Below are positions 1-12,984 of a DNA stretch of 64,000 bases, piece after piece (within the stretch, counting starts at the first letter, position 1; each line of letters opens with the position of its first letter). This stretch comes from Rehmannia glutinosa (Eukaryota > Streptophyta > Magnoliopsida > Lamiales > Orobanchaceae). The notes below the pieces were generated by a model, which was not told the DNA's origin, did no database searches, and saw nothing but the letters and a program-made list of their open reading frames with translations. Both the position numbers and the translations under genes were made by a program. The stretch is taken from positions 30,294,317 to 30,358,316 of the forward strand of contig CM071931.1 in assembly GCA_016081115.2 (NCBI GenBank). The letters are read 5' to 3'.

Positions 1-120
1 GAATTGCTATTATTCAGCCTATCAGATTTGTATATTTACTGGATTAATTAAGAAGAGGTCAATGAATCCAGCCTTTGTAAACCGACTAAACAAGGTAATA
101 TTGAGAAAGTAATAAAAAAA

Positions 121-407
121 TTGGGATAATTACAAAAAAACCTCACGAGGTTTGGGCCATTACAAAAAACTCCAGATTTTTGAAAATTACAAAAAATCTC
201 TTGAGGTTTGATTTGGTCTTACATTTTCTTCCTTTGTAAGCGATAAAATTATTTCAAAAACTTCCTTGATATATATAGAAATATTACAGTTACACCCTCA
301 AATTTAAGACATAATCAAACCTGAGGGGGCTTTGTGTAATTTTGAAACATCTCTGGATTTTTTTGTAACTAGCCCAAACTTCAAGGGGGGTTTTGTAATT
401 ATCCCAA
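121..407. repeat. Foldback MITE-like element, family F1 copy 1
   Basis: The two halves are imperfect inverted repeats: the left arm starts TTGGGATAATTACAAAAAAA and the right arm ends with its complement at 401-407. Both arms alternate short G-rich or C-rich runs with stretches reading as TTTGTAATT. No protein is encoded. A related copy lies in SYT5 intron 12 at about 13275-13561. No clear target duplication was found, so the superfamily is unknown. The open frames seen across it are low-complexity by-products. Confidence 0.7.
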
Positions 408-599
408 AAAGAATAGTATAGAACCACGTGAGTTTTTTTGCCCAAAGAAGAGATGAGTTTTTTTGATGAGGTTCACAATTGAGTTTAATCTGGATTCCTG
501 GTGATTCTTTATTATGATTTTTCTGAATCAATATATACATGACAAGTTTTTTTTAAGTAAATAGAAATATGTAAAAGAAAGGAAAAAGTCCTGATCACA

Positions 600-2110
600 A
601 ATCGACCAGGTAGCAAAGGAAAAAAATGTTAAAATTCAGCAAAAATAACTTAAAAATACAATTTAAACGCGCGTCTATTTCTAGAAGATCTTGAATGGCA
701 TAGTTAGTTGTTTTTTGGCACATGCTCGAGTATCTTCGATGGTCTAATGTAGCCTGTGGAATGTCGGCCCATGATCCATGAGCCACAATTGCCATAGACT
801 TCAGATCAGCTTCTGAAGAATCACATGAGGGAAACACAAGCGGAGTGATGGAGGGGTCACCTATCTTTGTCTTTAAAGCTTCTTCTTGTTCTTCGTCTTC
901 TTGTTCCTCCTCTTACGCCATATCGACCATCGTTTTCATGCGGCGCTCCATCGCTTGGAAACTCTCCGACGGATAGCAAGATGTTAAACTCATAGTCATT
1001 AATAGACATCTTTTGCGTGGTATGTCCATAGCTCGTTGCAAGCTCTCTTTACCTTTATCATCTAAACTTGCAGTCATAACCATATTATCCTAAGGTTACC
1101 ACTGGAGATTTTTCGCAATGGTTAATGAAGAACCATCCTTCGATCGATTTATTGCCCCCGCATGATTAGTATCTCCCATGCAATCACCATTACCCCTGTT
1201 ATGACTTGCCCCTCCCCGAATTTGAACTTGCTCCGAATTAATCTTTTCATAAGGAATGTGTTCATCCTTTTCCCTGAGAATCTAAAAGGATTATTAATTT
1301 GAACATGCAAATTAGATGTATCCCCTTCCTAGAAACGACACCGCTTGGGTTGTCCGCTTCTTGACTTGCACCCACTATTCTCAATCCTTAGCTTTACCCT
1401 TCTCGGTAGTAGCATGGTCTCGGATGAGTTCGCCATGCACAGATCGGTAGCCTGGTTTAAGACCATCCATGATTTTGTGATTCTACATTATGCTTCATCG
1501 CTTTTTGTTCGCTTGCACCGCAATTAAGCGCTTGAATGACCAACAATTCGACAATGAGAGCGAGAACTACGGCAAATTTCAGAATCGAGCGACATGAAAC
1601 GAACAATGGCCTATTCGTTCTACCATAATAAATTCTGCAATGGAGAATTAAAATCCATTCTACAAGAACTCTTACGAAATGCCCCTTCTCCCGTAAGGAA
1701 CAACTATCTATCTGCATGGGCGTGCCAATAGCACTTGTGAGCTTCATAATTAATGCAGGATGCCAATATTCCATACTCAACTCGTATATATGAACCCATA
1801 CCTGAGATTTTGACGAATGTATGTGGTATGATTGAAGTCCGGAACCCAATTACTGAGATGAATTGAGACTGGTTTCAGATTCCAGATAGGCCTCCCAAAT
1901 ACTTTGTGTCTGTCGTTCACGTTCGAGAATTGTATGTTGTAATAACCCTTTCCTAGGGGTATAAGGCGCCATGAACCGTCAATATGCCAAACCTCCCAAA
2001 GTCTTCGTTAAGATCCTCTAAAACCTAAAGGTTTGGACCCTTTAGGTAATATTAATCTACCAATCAATGTGTTAAAGTAATTCCGCCCGTTGTTGGTAAA
2101 TTTCCTAATC
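600..2110 (-). pseudogene. LINE-type retrotransposon ORF1 relic (DUF4283-like)
   Basis: On the minus strand, 2000-1460 encodes a decayed version of the DUF4283 module found in ORF1 of plant L1-like LINEs and related zinc-knuckle proteins. The recognisable block is VWVHIYELSMEYWHPALIMK, followed by GTPMQID and then GHFVRVLVE. Upstream, 2040-1860 still reads as the preceding part of the domain, but frameshifts and stops break it. Downstream pieces to about 600 give Glu/Arg-rich fragments in changing frames, typical of the variable tail of ORF1. No endonuclease or reverse transcriptase of this element is present, so it is a fragment. Domain assignment is by eye. Confidence 0.6.
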
Positions 2111-2729
2111 CATAGTAACCGAAAAATACTCCCCCTTTTCACGAGGTTTTGAAATCTCCCACAGGGGATAGCATTTGAGCAAAAGTTTGATTGATAGTCC
2201 CATGCACGTTACTTGTGTATATGGGATTAGTGTTTAAACTAAGATTTTGAACAAAATCCTCCTCCATCTCTAGGCATGGGTATGAGTAGGGCATCCTAAA
2301 AATGGATCGAAATTATCGATTGGGATGCACGAAGCCAAGGAATATTTACTATTTCATCCAGAAGTTTACGATCTGCGATTTCGTGAAATTAAGGTTGCTT
2401 GCTGCGTGATGAATGCGTGATGCGTTGTTGGGTCTTGATGCCAATTTTATCGATTGTTTATCCCCAATACCGCCTTGGTGATCTCGGGAAATAGTAAAGA
2501 ATCAAATCCATAATTAACGGACTAGTAATTGGATTGAAGAAGATGATTATGTTCGAAAAATTGTCATTCGAGAAGAATTTTCGAAATAGTAAAGAACGAC
2601 AACCAAATTAAAAGGGTCGAGTTTTCTTTTTCTATATACATGATAAATTCTCATTTGTAATTCTCATATATGATCATGATTTTTCTTTGAAAAACAAAAC
2701 TCATCTTTGGTATTTTTGGGTTTATCCTC

Positions 2730-5700
2730 AGGGTTTCACAGAGAACTAAAGTGTTGAAAGTTAGAGTACTTGGATTTGAGTTACAATCAAGGCTAATCGA
2801 GATCCCACCATTCTTGGATCGAAAAAAGTCCTTAAAGTATTTAAACCTGAAAGCAATATTTTGACAAATTTATCACGTTTTGAAGGTACTTATCGAATTT
2901 ATGAACCTATTTTTTCAACTTCATTTCATTGAGTAGTTAGGTATTATTGCTCTTATTGTTTTTCTCTTTCTCCTTTTCGCAGCGCATTTAACAACCTTAA
3001 GTGCTGGAAATGTTGAATTTGGGTTATAACGATATAAATCGATGACATTTCCCGGTCTATTGGTGCATTAACAAATCTGGGAAGGCCTTGTCATTGAAAC
3101 AATGAACTTCATCGCTCATTACCAACAAGGTAAATAGATAACACATCTTAGTTCTCACATTGGTTTCCATTTAAATGAGGGGTGCAATTTTCAATTTCCT
3201 TAGTCGAGCTTACGAAACTGAGAAATGGTTGGCCAGCAATGGCCATGCCGTCTGTTCTGTCAATTTATTTATGTCATGTGATATATTGTTCATCTCAGAT
3301 CAACTTTGAAGAAGGCATATTTTATGGTTAAAGCTGAGCATGTCTCATATTATGAAATAATTCACAAATAAATTTGTTATAAGGTTGGGGTGTTTGAGAA
3401 AAGTTCACTAGGGAGTGTTTGCAAAAACTTGACTTTTTAGAAGTGATTTATTAGCACAAGTAATAGTAAATGAGAACCAACAAAGCTGGTAGTATTTGTA
3501 AATATAATTAGAAATTGAGAGTGTTTGTTGAAAAAGTTGTAAAAATGCTTATTTGTTTGTAAAAGCCAAACCTGAAGAGAATCAGAAATCTAAAGCACCC
3601 ATCTCTATGCTTTTAGATTCTAATTAAATTAAGCGGAAGTTGATATTTGCAAACACTAAAAAATGAATTTAATTTTTCGATAAAAGCTAAGAAGCACTTG
3701 TTTTAGTGATTGCAAACACTCCCATATTACATCTCAATTACTTGATAAATATTATTTTTGACCAAGAATGCTATGTTGGTCTACTCCTCATGAGGCTTGT
3801 GCAAGTTAAGCAACCTTAAAGAGCTTGATCTCGAGCATAAATAGTCTCACCGGAGTTATGCCTTCATGTCTCGGCAATTTTACGTCTCCGAAACTCCTTG
3901 AACTTTACGAGAATCTTTTAAATGGGAATATTCCATCCAATCTCTTTCGAAATCTCAAATCATTGGAGTATGTGTCCCTTTCATACAATTATTTCAAGCG
4001 TAATCTCGTTCGATTCGTTTAGTTCCAACTCCAAACTTGAAGTCTTCAACTTGATAGCCACAACAATGAATTAGTGGTTGACACCAAAATCCACCTTGAC
4101 TCCTCTATTTCATTTCAAAGTTTTACGCTTGTCAAACTATAAACTCAATGAGCCCACTCGTGCCATACCAAGTTTTCTTGTGAATCCAATATGACTTGAG
4201 AGTTGTCAATCTCAGCCACAATGGCATGATAGAAATGTCCCTAATTGGATCATCCAAAATAACACAAATTTAGAGTTCCTAAGCCTTAGAGACAACTTTA
4301 TTCTTGGTCCATTCCTCATTTCATCCGTTTAAGAAATGCGAATATGTTTTTGGCTTGATATATCCATGAACCAAATCCAAGAAAACCTTCCGGACTTGAT
4401 TGGTTCCTGTTTTTCCTAATTTGCTCTTTCTTAACACGTCCGTAAATATGCTTCAAGGATCAATTCTTCCCTCTTCGGTGATATGGAAAACTTGGATCCT
4501 GTGGAAACTTATCGAATAACAACTTCGTTGGCAAAATACCCAAACATTTGCTATGGGATGTACATCTTTAAGATTTTTGAAGCTCTCCAATAACTACTTG
4601 CAAGGCCCTCTGTTTCCTGCAGTCGGACCTCACAAACTTGTTTTCCTTGTATTTGGACAATAATCACTTCTCGGAGAACTCCCAATGCACTTCTTGAAAA
4701 GTATCTTTGGGGTTGTTGGATATAGGAAATAATTCGATATCTAGTGAAATACCTGATTGGTTGGGGGATTTATCGCGACTAGGTTCTCTTATCCTCGTCT
4801 AATAATTCCTTGGAAGGTCGTATACCATTAACTTTTTGCAAAATCGAAACAACTAACCTTTTAGACCTGTCTTGTAATAGATTCAGTGGTTTCGTCCTTC
4901 TTCTTAACGTGAATCTAACATCATTGAAATACTTGCATTTGCAAGGAAATAACTTTACTGAGACCTTTACCTCATGTTCGCCTCGATCATCCTCCCCTGT
5001 CACGTTGGATGTGAGAGATAATAAATTCTCCAGAATTCCCTTTGATTGGAAAGCTCACTCTCGGATCTAAAGGCTCTTTCTTGTGAAGAAAAACAATCTT
5101 AATAGTTCCATTCCTTCAAATTTGTCACCTTAGAAACATTAGTATACTCGATCTGTCCTACAATAAGTTTTCGTGATACCCCTTGCTTGTATGAGATCCC
5201 GTTTGGTATGAGAACATTGATTGATGATACATTTGCAACAGATGTTTTGGGTGGACGATATATCGATCATTTAGAACCTATTCGTACAAAAGTGAACTCA
5301 TGTGAATCAATATGTTATGGCAAATTTCTACTCTGATCGATGTGGAAGAAGAAATTTAGTTCATGTCCAAGAGTCAGTTTGAAAGCTACAGAGGGAACAT
5401 TTTGTACTTCATGTCTAGCATTGACCTTTCACATAACGAATCGACGGGTTATATCCCAACGAGGGATATTTGACAGTATTCACACTCTAAATTTGTCCCA
5501 CAATCACTTCACCGCTTAATCCCAACAACATTTTCCGACTTGAAGCAAATACAAAGCTTGGACCTCTCGTTCAATAGATTATCCGGGGTGGAATTCCCCA
5601 GTTGGCATGTACCGGATTTCTTATCGGTCTTCTCAGGCATATAAATAACTTATCCGGTATACTCGATCGAAAGCTTAATTCGGACGCGTTTAAAACGAAA

Positions 5701-5960
5701 GCAGTACCAAGGTAATCCTCTCCTTTGCGATCCACCTTTAGATAGAAGTTGCGCAAGGAGTGGACGCATCTCACAATCAACTTTAATATCTCCGAGCTAT
5801 GGAGAGAAGAGTCATCTAAGATGAGATCTTGATGGGTTTTCTTATATCCTATGTTGCTTTGCTTTTTTAGGTGTAATTTCATTCATGTTCGTTAATGGTT
5901 GTTATAGGGAGCGACTTTTAAACTCCGTATATCTCGTCGACATCGTAGTAGATTGTTGTA
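2730..5960 (+). pseudogene. LRR receptor-like protein (RLP) pseudogene
   Basis: Plus-strand fragments in all three frames encode plant extracellular leucine-rich repeats: LEYLDLSYNQ near 2770, NSLTGVMPSCLGNF at 3843-3884, LLDLSCNRFSG near 4855-4890 and SLKYLHLQGNNFTE near 4920-4960. Near 5700-5760 the usual juxtamembrane GNPLLCDPPLD block appears. At about 5840-5950 a hydrophobic segment is followed by a short basic tail, with no kinase, so the ancestor was an RLP rather than an RLK. Intron-like gaps within the repeats (for example about 3132-3800) resemble the multi-exon RLP1/RLP15 class. There is no usable start, and stops or frameshifts occur every 100-250 bases. Intact members are membrane receptors in defence or development. 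This copy cannot make one. Confidence 0.8.
3411..3723. repeat. MITE inside an intron of the LRR pseudogene
   Basis: Starts GGGAGTGTTTGCAAAAAC and ends with the complement of GGGAGTGTTTGCAATCAC, giving terminal inverted repeats of about 18 bases over 313 bp. The interior is AT-rich with no coding potential. The termini resemble hAT-type MITEs, but I see no convincing 8-bp target duplication. It sits where LRR coding is interrupted, so it was probably intronic. Confidence 0.65.
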
Positions 5961-6101
5961 AATGTTGAGAATAAATCAAATCAGAATTGATATGATTATG
6001 AATAATGTATCATTCTTGGAATTGCAAAATATTTGATTTTATCTAAATTGCTATAGAAGAATCCTTTATTTATGTATTTATCACACACTTATATGTCGGA
6101 T

Positions 6102-6301
6102 GAGATCATCTTGCAAAATGATGTTTCATCTTATATTACACCACATGGATGATTGACACGTGTATAAAAAAGCTATCATATGAAAAACCCACAATTTAGG
6201 CTTGATTTATGCTTCAAATTAATATGGTAAGTTTTATACATGTGTCAATCATCTTTGCGTGTGTAATATAAGATGAAACACCATTTTGCAATAAAGATCT
6301 C
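6102..6301. repeat. Long hairpin foldback MITE
   Basis: Two arms of about 70 bases, GAGATCATCTTGCAAAATGA at the left and its near complement ending at 6301, flank a spacer of about 60 bases. Arms match over most of their length, including a shared block TGTTTCATCTTATATTACAC. Such near-palindromes are typical of foldback MITEs and could produce hairpin RNA if transcribed. There is no coding capacity. Confidence 0.75.
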
Positions 6302-6541
6302 TTCCGTAAAATCGTAAGGAGATTGTTATTTTCAGAAGAGAAGAGAGAAATAAAAAGTTTAGGTTGTGATTGGTTGTGGGAATTTTTCAAAATTATTATT
6401 TTTGAGAAAACAATTATAGGACATGTGATTGGTTGTGAAAAAGTGATTTTTTTAAAAAAGAAATCTTATTTCTTTCCAAAATTAACTCATTTTTTAATCT
6501 TTCATTCACATTTCTCAATACTCAATCATAATATTTACACA

Positions 6542-6707
6542 AAAACTTGTGTGAGACGGTCTCATGAATATAATTCATGAGACATATTTTTATATTTAAA
6601 TAGAATTTTGACTCAAACTCATACCCATGAAAAGAATCCATATTTTTGTATGTGTTTAGGATCCGTCTCATTAACTTAAATCCATGAAACGGTCTCACAT
6701 AAGACTT
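6542..6707. repeat. Foldback MITE with GTGAGACGGTCTCA termini
   Basis: The left end carries TTGTGTGAGACGGTCTCATG; the right end reads CATGAAACGGTCTCACATAA, its near complement. The self-complementary core GAGACGGTCTC is a hallmark of a MITE family I recall as common in Lamiales. A short degenerate echo (CAGACGGTCTAACG) occurs near 29153-29166. Non-coding. Confidence 0.7.
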
Positions 6708-6719
6708 CCTCTATTTAGA

Positions 6720-7251
6720 TTTCTCTCTTACATCCTCCTATTTATATAAATAATTTCAAGTAATTTCTTTAATTTATCACTTTTCTTGCTATTGTTTTCT
6801 TAATCATGAAAAAAAAAGGTATAAAATAAGATCCATATTGCTTGTTTTTTGTTTAATTTTTTATTTTTATTCAATTTTCATGCATTATATTTTACGGTAT
6901 TATTTTCACAAACAATCAACATCTCTAAAAGAATCTCCATCACATCAGCACAATCATTATTGTTTCTCTACAAATCTAACATTCACTTTTTTTTAAAAAA
7001 AAATCACTACTATTCACTCAAAAAATGAAGGTGGACGGAACTAAAGCACAACCAATCACTACTATATCGTTAGGCCCTATTGTTATCTATTACCTAGGGA
7101 GTGTCAATTGTGGACCCGACACACAAGCCCTATACAAACCTAAAATGGAATCAATGTGTATGGGTCTAGAAACTTATGGGCTCGGATTGAATCGGGTCTA
7201 TCCTAAATAACCTGGTCAATTAAAACGGACGACTTAATCAACCTTATATGA
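6720..7251. other. AT-rich intergenic stretch
   Basis: Poly-A/T-rich sequence between the foldback MITEs and the Athila-like element. A short open frame at 7025-7210 has no recognisable domain, and I do not regard it as a gene. Nothing else was seen. Confidence 0.5.
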
Positions 7252-8820
7252 CTGATAAGTGTCATTTATATATGTTTTAGTCTATTAATTTAATAGGTTT
7301 TAGATTGTTTTGTTAAAAAAAATCATAGTCTTTTTGTATTGTCTTAAACATTTTATCATGGGATGTTTTTAACATTATAAGTGGGGCAAATTGGAGCCAA
7401 CATTAAATGAAAAGTCAAGAAAATCACTCAACACGACTAGGGGATATCAAACAACATGGCCACATTCAAATAGGGATGAAAATAAAGGAAGAAAACTGAA
7501 AAAAGGCTTTGACATGACCATACCTTGTTGCGAAACACGGTTGTGTCGTCTTTGAATCAAAAGAAAAAAACATTGCATGAAATAGGGCAGAAACGCCTAG
7601 CCATATTCCCAACACGATGTGTCACATAATCGACACGGCCTAGCCGTGTTATTTAGCACAACCGTGTTGAGGCATTCCTCGAGAATCGATGCATAGCCTG
7701 GCCGTGCTATGCAACATGGTCGTGATTCAGACATTTTCGAATTTTTCTAGGGAAAAAATTATGGAGAAGCTCACCAACCAAGCTTTTTGACCACTTTTGT
7801 GCACCTTTAACACCCGTTTTGCTACACTAAGTCCCCATATTCCTCAATTATCACATGAAAACAAAGGATTCAACAACCCAACTATGGAAGTGGAACAATT
7901 GTTTAACAAATGATGATATTATTAATGTGTTCTTGCACAAAAATAATGTCTATAAAAAGCCCCAGTATGGGTTGGGAGATGAGTCATCCATCATCATGTG
8001 AATCAATTCTTTCATTCATAAAAATTGAGTTTTAGATGGCAACTTATATATTGTGAGAAGAGAGGGAAAGTAAAATTGGGTTTAAGGAGCTTGGAGAATG
8101 AGGCTAGGAGCAACATCATTGGAGTCAATCAAAGAAGTCCATTTGAGATTTTGAGAAAAGATAAATATACCATGTCTATAACATTTAAATCTTCTTGTGT
8201 AATTTATTCTTTGTCAAAATCATGTGTAACTACACTCTTTAGTGTTTGAATGTAATGAACTCTAGAATAGATTTGTGATTAAGTCTCGTATGTTTTTAAT
8301 ATAATCTTCATGTTTTATATTATGGTTTGTTCATTCGAGTTAATATTTCGATATTTTGATTTGAATTTTATTCCTCATTCTGCAATCGGAGATTTATGGT
8401 GAGAAAGAACCACTATAAGTGAAACGAGTTGCATACAATCTTAGATATAGACGACATAAATCTTCCGGATTAGGGTCAAACCTAATATGGGAATTCATAA
8501 ATCGTTATAATGCAATCTTGGGGTTTTAACTAGAAAGAGATTTCGATTAATAAACTTGAGATTATGAGTTTTTTACCTTGAAAGAGGTTTAACTTAACTT
8601 AGGAATTTCTATGGTCCTTGAATCATGAGATTATGTTAAGGGGTGGTAATTGCTTAAGGGGTTTAAGGTTGTACTTATCTTGTTAAAATCACAAAACATT
8701 CTAGAGGATTTACATTGAATACATTTTTATCTCTTGATCTCATATTTTACAAACAAACCTCTGAAAATCGATAGATTAGATAACAAAAAATGTAATTACT
8801 AGTACTCATAATCCTCGTAG
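7252..8820 (+). mobile_element. Probable 5' LTR of an Athila-like Ty3 element
   Basis: The stretch begins TGATAAGTGTCATTTATATA, the usual opening of LTRs in this plant Ty3 group, and runs to just before the gag coding of the next feature. Around 7538-7735 it holds several short CACGG/CCGTG units, including the hairpin ACACGGCCTAGCCGTGT at about 7638-7654. The 3' boundary was not fixed, because no second LTR exists in the window for comparison. Extent is approximate. Confidence 0.45.
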
Positions 8821-8865
8821 AATGACACTCAATACTCAAGAAACTAAACTATAAAACGATGTGCC

Positions 8866-11857
8866 GATGAAGATCCCAATAATCACATCACAAATTTCCT
8901 TGAGATTTGTGATACTTTCAAGATCAATAGGTCTCCGATGATGCTATTCGCCTATGCCTATTCCCATTTTCTCTTCAAGGACGAAAACAATAGTTAAATA
9001 CTTTACTAAATGGACGATCACAACATGGAACGATGGCGGAAAAAAAGTTCCTATCTTAAAGTGTTTTCCACCACCAAAATCGCGCAGATTGAGGAATGAA
9101 ATCTCTTCCTTCACCAACCCGATGCAAAACTTTTATGCGACACTTGCGAGAGATTCAAAGAATTATTGCAAAGATGCCCACATCATTGCCTACCTATTTG
9201 AATGTAAGTCGGGAATCTTCTATAATAGGTTGCTTTCCCCTTAACAAGGCAAGATGATCGATGGCAGACCAAGAGGAACTATGAACAATAAAACACGTTG
9301 TCGGCTCAAAGTTGATCGAAGAATGGACATGAATCGCTACCAATGGCAATCCATACACGGCAAAACCAACAAATTCGAAGAGTTTATAATGCGATGCAAT
9401 GGTTATACTAGCGCCGCATGTAGAAGCTTGACCTAAAAGATCGATGATTTGGCGGCTTCTAAACCACCATTGCAAGTTTTCTCTTGTAAAACTTGTGGAT
9501 GATCCACAATCACCAAGAATACCCCCACACAATGACACAAAACCGAACGCATGTAGACTACCTGGTAACCAACCTCAAATCCCTCAAAATAATCCTTTCA
9601 CCGATGTCATATAATCCCCGGTGGCATCAACATCCAAATTTTAGTTGGAACAATCAAGGTCAACAATGACCTAACTCGAATGCACTCACAAACTCATCTA
9701 CACCTCCTGATTCCAATCTAAAGCCGAGCTTGGAGGATCTATTGGCCAAATTTGTTCAAACAATGGAAACCTCGTTTCATCTTTGCCCATCAAACGCGTC
9801 ATTCTGAAACTAAGAAGCATTCATTCACAACTTGAAAATCAAATAGGCAAATTGCAAAAATAATTTCTAAAAGGCCGTCAGGAAGTTTTGAGAGTAATAC
9901 CAGCCAAACCAGGGGAACACATGAAGGCAATCACTCAAATAGCTAACTATATTAGGCGAGGTACTGAAATCTTTGAAATAGGTGAGCAAGGAAATGAAGA
10001 AAAAATGCGGTGGAATACAAGCCACCCATTTCATCTCGGTTACAAAAGGATAAGCATGATGATCAATTTGGTAAGTTTTTAGATTTTTTCAAACAATTGC
10101 ATATAAATATTCCTTTTTGTTGAAGCTCTTTCGCGGATGCGAAATATGCAAAGTTTTTGAAGGATCTCTTTCTAACAAAAGAAGCCTTGAGGAATTGTCC
10201 ATGGTTCAATTAAACGAGGAATGCTCGGCTATTTTGCAAAAACAAATTACTACGTAAAATCAAAGACATGGGAAGTTTTACTAGTCCTTGTAATATTGGT
10301 AATTTAATTGTTGATAGAAAGCATTAGCCGAATTTAGAGCTAGCATAAATTCGAGGCCTTATGAATTATTTAAACAAATGGGTTTAGGAGAACAAAAATC
10401 TACTAGGATATGAGTTTGCAATTGGGTGATAGATCTATTAAATATCATAGAGTTATTGTCGAAGATGTATTAGTCAAGGTTGACAAATTCATATTTCACT
10501 ATCGATTTTGTGATTCCTCGGACATGTATACCTATACTTAAAGTTCCTATAATCCTAGAGTGTCCATTTTTAGCTACCACTAAAGCTATTATCGATGTGC
10601 ATGATGGTAAATTAATTTTGCGGGTGGAAGATGAACAAGTTATCTTTAAATTGCTACTTCAATGAAAAATTCAATTGATAAAGATGATTCTTGTTTTGCC
10701 ATTGATTTTATTGACCGCGGAAATTACTAAATCTTTGCCTAGCATAATTTCTAATGAACTCTTGAGCCTTGTATTGTTCGAGTGTAGGTGTATCCAAAGA
10801 AAAATCTTTTCTTAAGGAATTCATGCTAAAACGTTGAGTCAAACACACTCACGCCAAAAGGAATTCGAGAAGATCAAAAATCACAAGTGGGGAATAGTAA
10901 AACTTTCATTGAGGACCCACTTCTTTTGGAGTTTAAAAAATTACCATAGACCTGGAATATACCTTTACGGCAAATGATTCCAAACTCCCATAATTATTGC
11001 CATCCAATTTATCCCCACGCCAAAAGGATAAGTTATTAGCTAGTATTACGGAGCACCTGAAAGGTCGACTGCTTGGAAAATATCGACATCCGAGGATTAA
11101 CCCCTCATTTTGCACTCACAAAATTCTTTTGGAAGAAAAATTTTAAAAGCGGTTGTTCTATCCTCAAGAAGCTTGAATCCTCGTAATCAAGGAGGTAGTC
11201 AAGGCGGAGGTCATTAAATTACGATCTTTAGGCTCATCTACCAATATCGGCTGTGCCATTAAAGGCTGAGCTCCAGTTCAAGTGGTTCCAAAGGAAGGTG
11301 GAATGACGGTGGTCCCAAATGAAAAGAATGAACTTATTTCGGGATGAAAACTGACCGGTTAAGACAGTTTGCATCAATTATCAATGACTCAATGATGTTT
11401 ACTCGCAAGGACCATTTTTTCTACCATTCATTTATCAAATGCTCGAAAGATTGTTGGTGCGCTTTATTATTATTTTCTTGATGGGATGTCCTGGTTATTT
11501 TCAAATTCTCGATAAGAGGAGGATCAAAAGAAAATCACTTTCACTTGTCCTTATGGTATTTTCGCCTACCCGACCCATGCCATTCGGGTTATGTAATACA
11601 CCACAATATTTTAACGATCATGCTTCCCATCACGTAACTTGTGGAAGATATTATGGAAGTCGTCATATATGACTTTCGGTTTTGGGACTCCTTTGATAAG
11701 TGTCTTGATAATCTAGAAAAAGTCTGCTCTTTGCGAAGAAACCAACCTAGTTTTCGATTGGGAAAAATGCCATTTTTATGGTACAAGAAGGAATAATGTT
11801 AGTTCACAAAATTTCTTGCAAGAGAGTATCGAAATCAAGACAAAAAAGTCGAGACAA
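8866..11857 (+). pseudogene. Athila-like Ty3/gypsy gag-pol relic
   Basis: Gag is recognisable from about 8866: fragments read DPNNHITNFLEICDTFK, then TITTWNDGGKKV, RRLRNEISSFT and, near 9330-9350, YQWQSIHGKTNKFEE, a pattern typical of Athila gag. Further on, 10320-10670 gives pieces of the protease region. 11290-11640 gives reverse-transcriptase pieces (VVPNEKNELI, ITFTCPYGIFAY, MPFGLCNTPQYF) in alternating frames. Many stops and frameshifts make it non-functional. It stops at the assembly gap, so integrase and the 3' LTR are missing or lie in unsequenced bases. Confidence 0.75.
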
Positions 11858-11957
11858 NNNNNNNNNNNNNNNNNNNNNNNNNNNNNNNNNNNNNNNNNNN
11901 NNNNNNNNNNNNNNNNNNNNNNNNNNNNNNNNNNNNNNNNNNNNNNNNNNNNNNNNN
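11858..11957. other. Assembly gap (100 N)
   Basis: Exactly 100 consecutive N, the conventional size for a scaffold gap of unknown length. The Athila-like element to the left has no matching 3' end to the right, so real sequence is probably missing here. Confidence 0.98.
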
Positions 11958-12984
11958 TTCATGGGGGTATTTGTTATTTTTAAAGATAACTAGATTATTT
12001 TGTAATTAAACTAAACATTAGCGGTAGTTTTTTTTTGTAACGCTTTATATTATTGGTTATCATACAATATAGGAGAATAATTTATGAAGCATGTGATTTG
12101 CTTTCTCAGGGGAAACAGTCACAGAAGAAGAAAACTGAAGAAAAACCATCTTCATTCTCTCATAACCAATTTGCGCAGCAAACCACAAAGATTGTGAATT
12201 TGCTATCCCAGGGCCGACAAACATTCGAATAGAATTATTCGTCGAGCAGCTAAATGATCCATTGCCATCATAATAAATTACGATACCACGATTTGGAAGA
12301 GATGGCTAAATCCTTGCATGTAGTATGGAACCAAACATCACATAAGAGTTAGATCTCAATCTTCCTGGGTAAAAATCAATAACCAACATCATGTATTCTC
12401 TTTATTGTTGATTGATTCTAAATACGTTCCCGATTTGTGTAGCAGCATAATCCAACTACAGCTTTGTACAATCAAGAGAATTATCATTTAATAAAAAACA
12501 CGATTGGGTATAAACGTTAATTTTTGTCTTGAGTTATGACTAATGGGAAAAAGAATGATGAGAAACCATCTATTGTTGTTTCAGATTTGATACTCCAATT
12601 AATTAATTATCATTATAAAAGAGATGATGAGGTTTGTTACCAAAAATCATTCAGTGCAAACCAAGTGATATCATGAAGAAAATCTGAATATTTTACACCT
12701 CCAAATGTCCAAACCTCTCATCCAACAAAGCCCATCATCAGGTCCTTCAAGAATGACTCCACTAACTATCTTCCCAAATCTACTTCCAAACTTCCGCATC
12801 TTTTCTGTCCATTGCAATAATTTATATACACCAACATTACATGCACAAAAATCACTTATACAATCACATCAATGGAGTATATTATTAGTTGATGCCTCTG
12901 GGAAGAATTTGAGTATGCCTCTATATAGCTGGAAACGTATTTTGTGAGCCACAAAGAGTTTGTTATTTGGCATTGGATGAGAGA
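11958..12984. other. Spacer downstream of SYT5
   Basis: The first 90 bases (11958-12050) resemble one arm of the F1 foldback family, with TTTGTAATT and TTTTTTGTAAC blocks. The rest is AT-rich and probably includes the SYT5 3' untranslated region, which on the minus strand starts just below 12985. Open frames here have no recognisable domain. Confidence 0.5.

Noticed and set aside
7025..7210. Open frame of 61 codons starting with ATG
   Set aside because: No domain, no neighbouring exons, AT-rich intergenic setting; chance frame.
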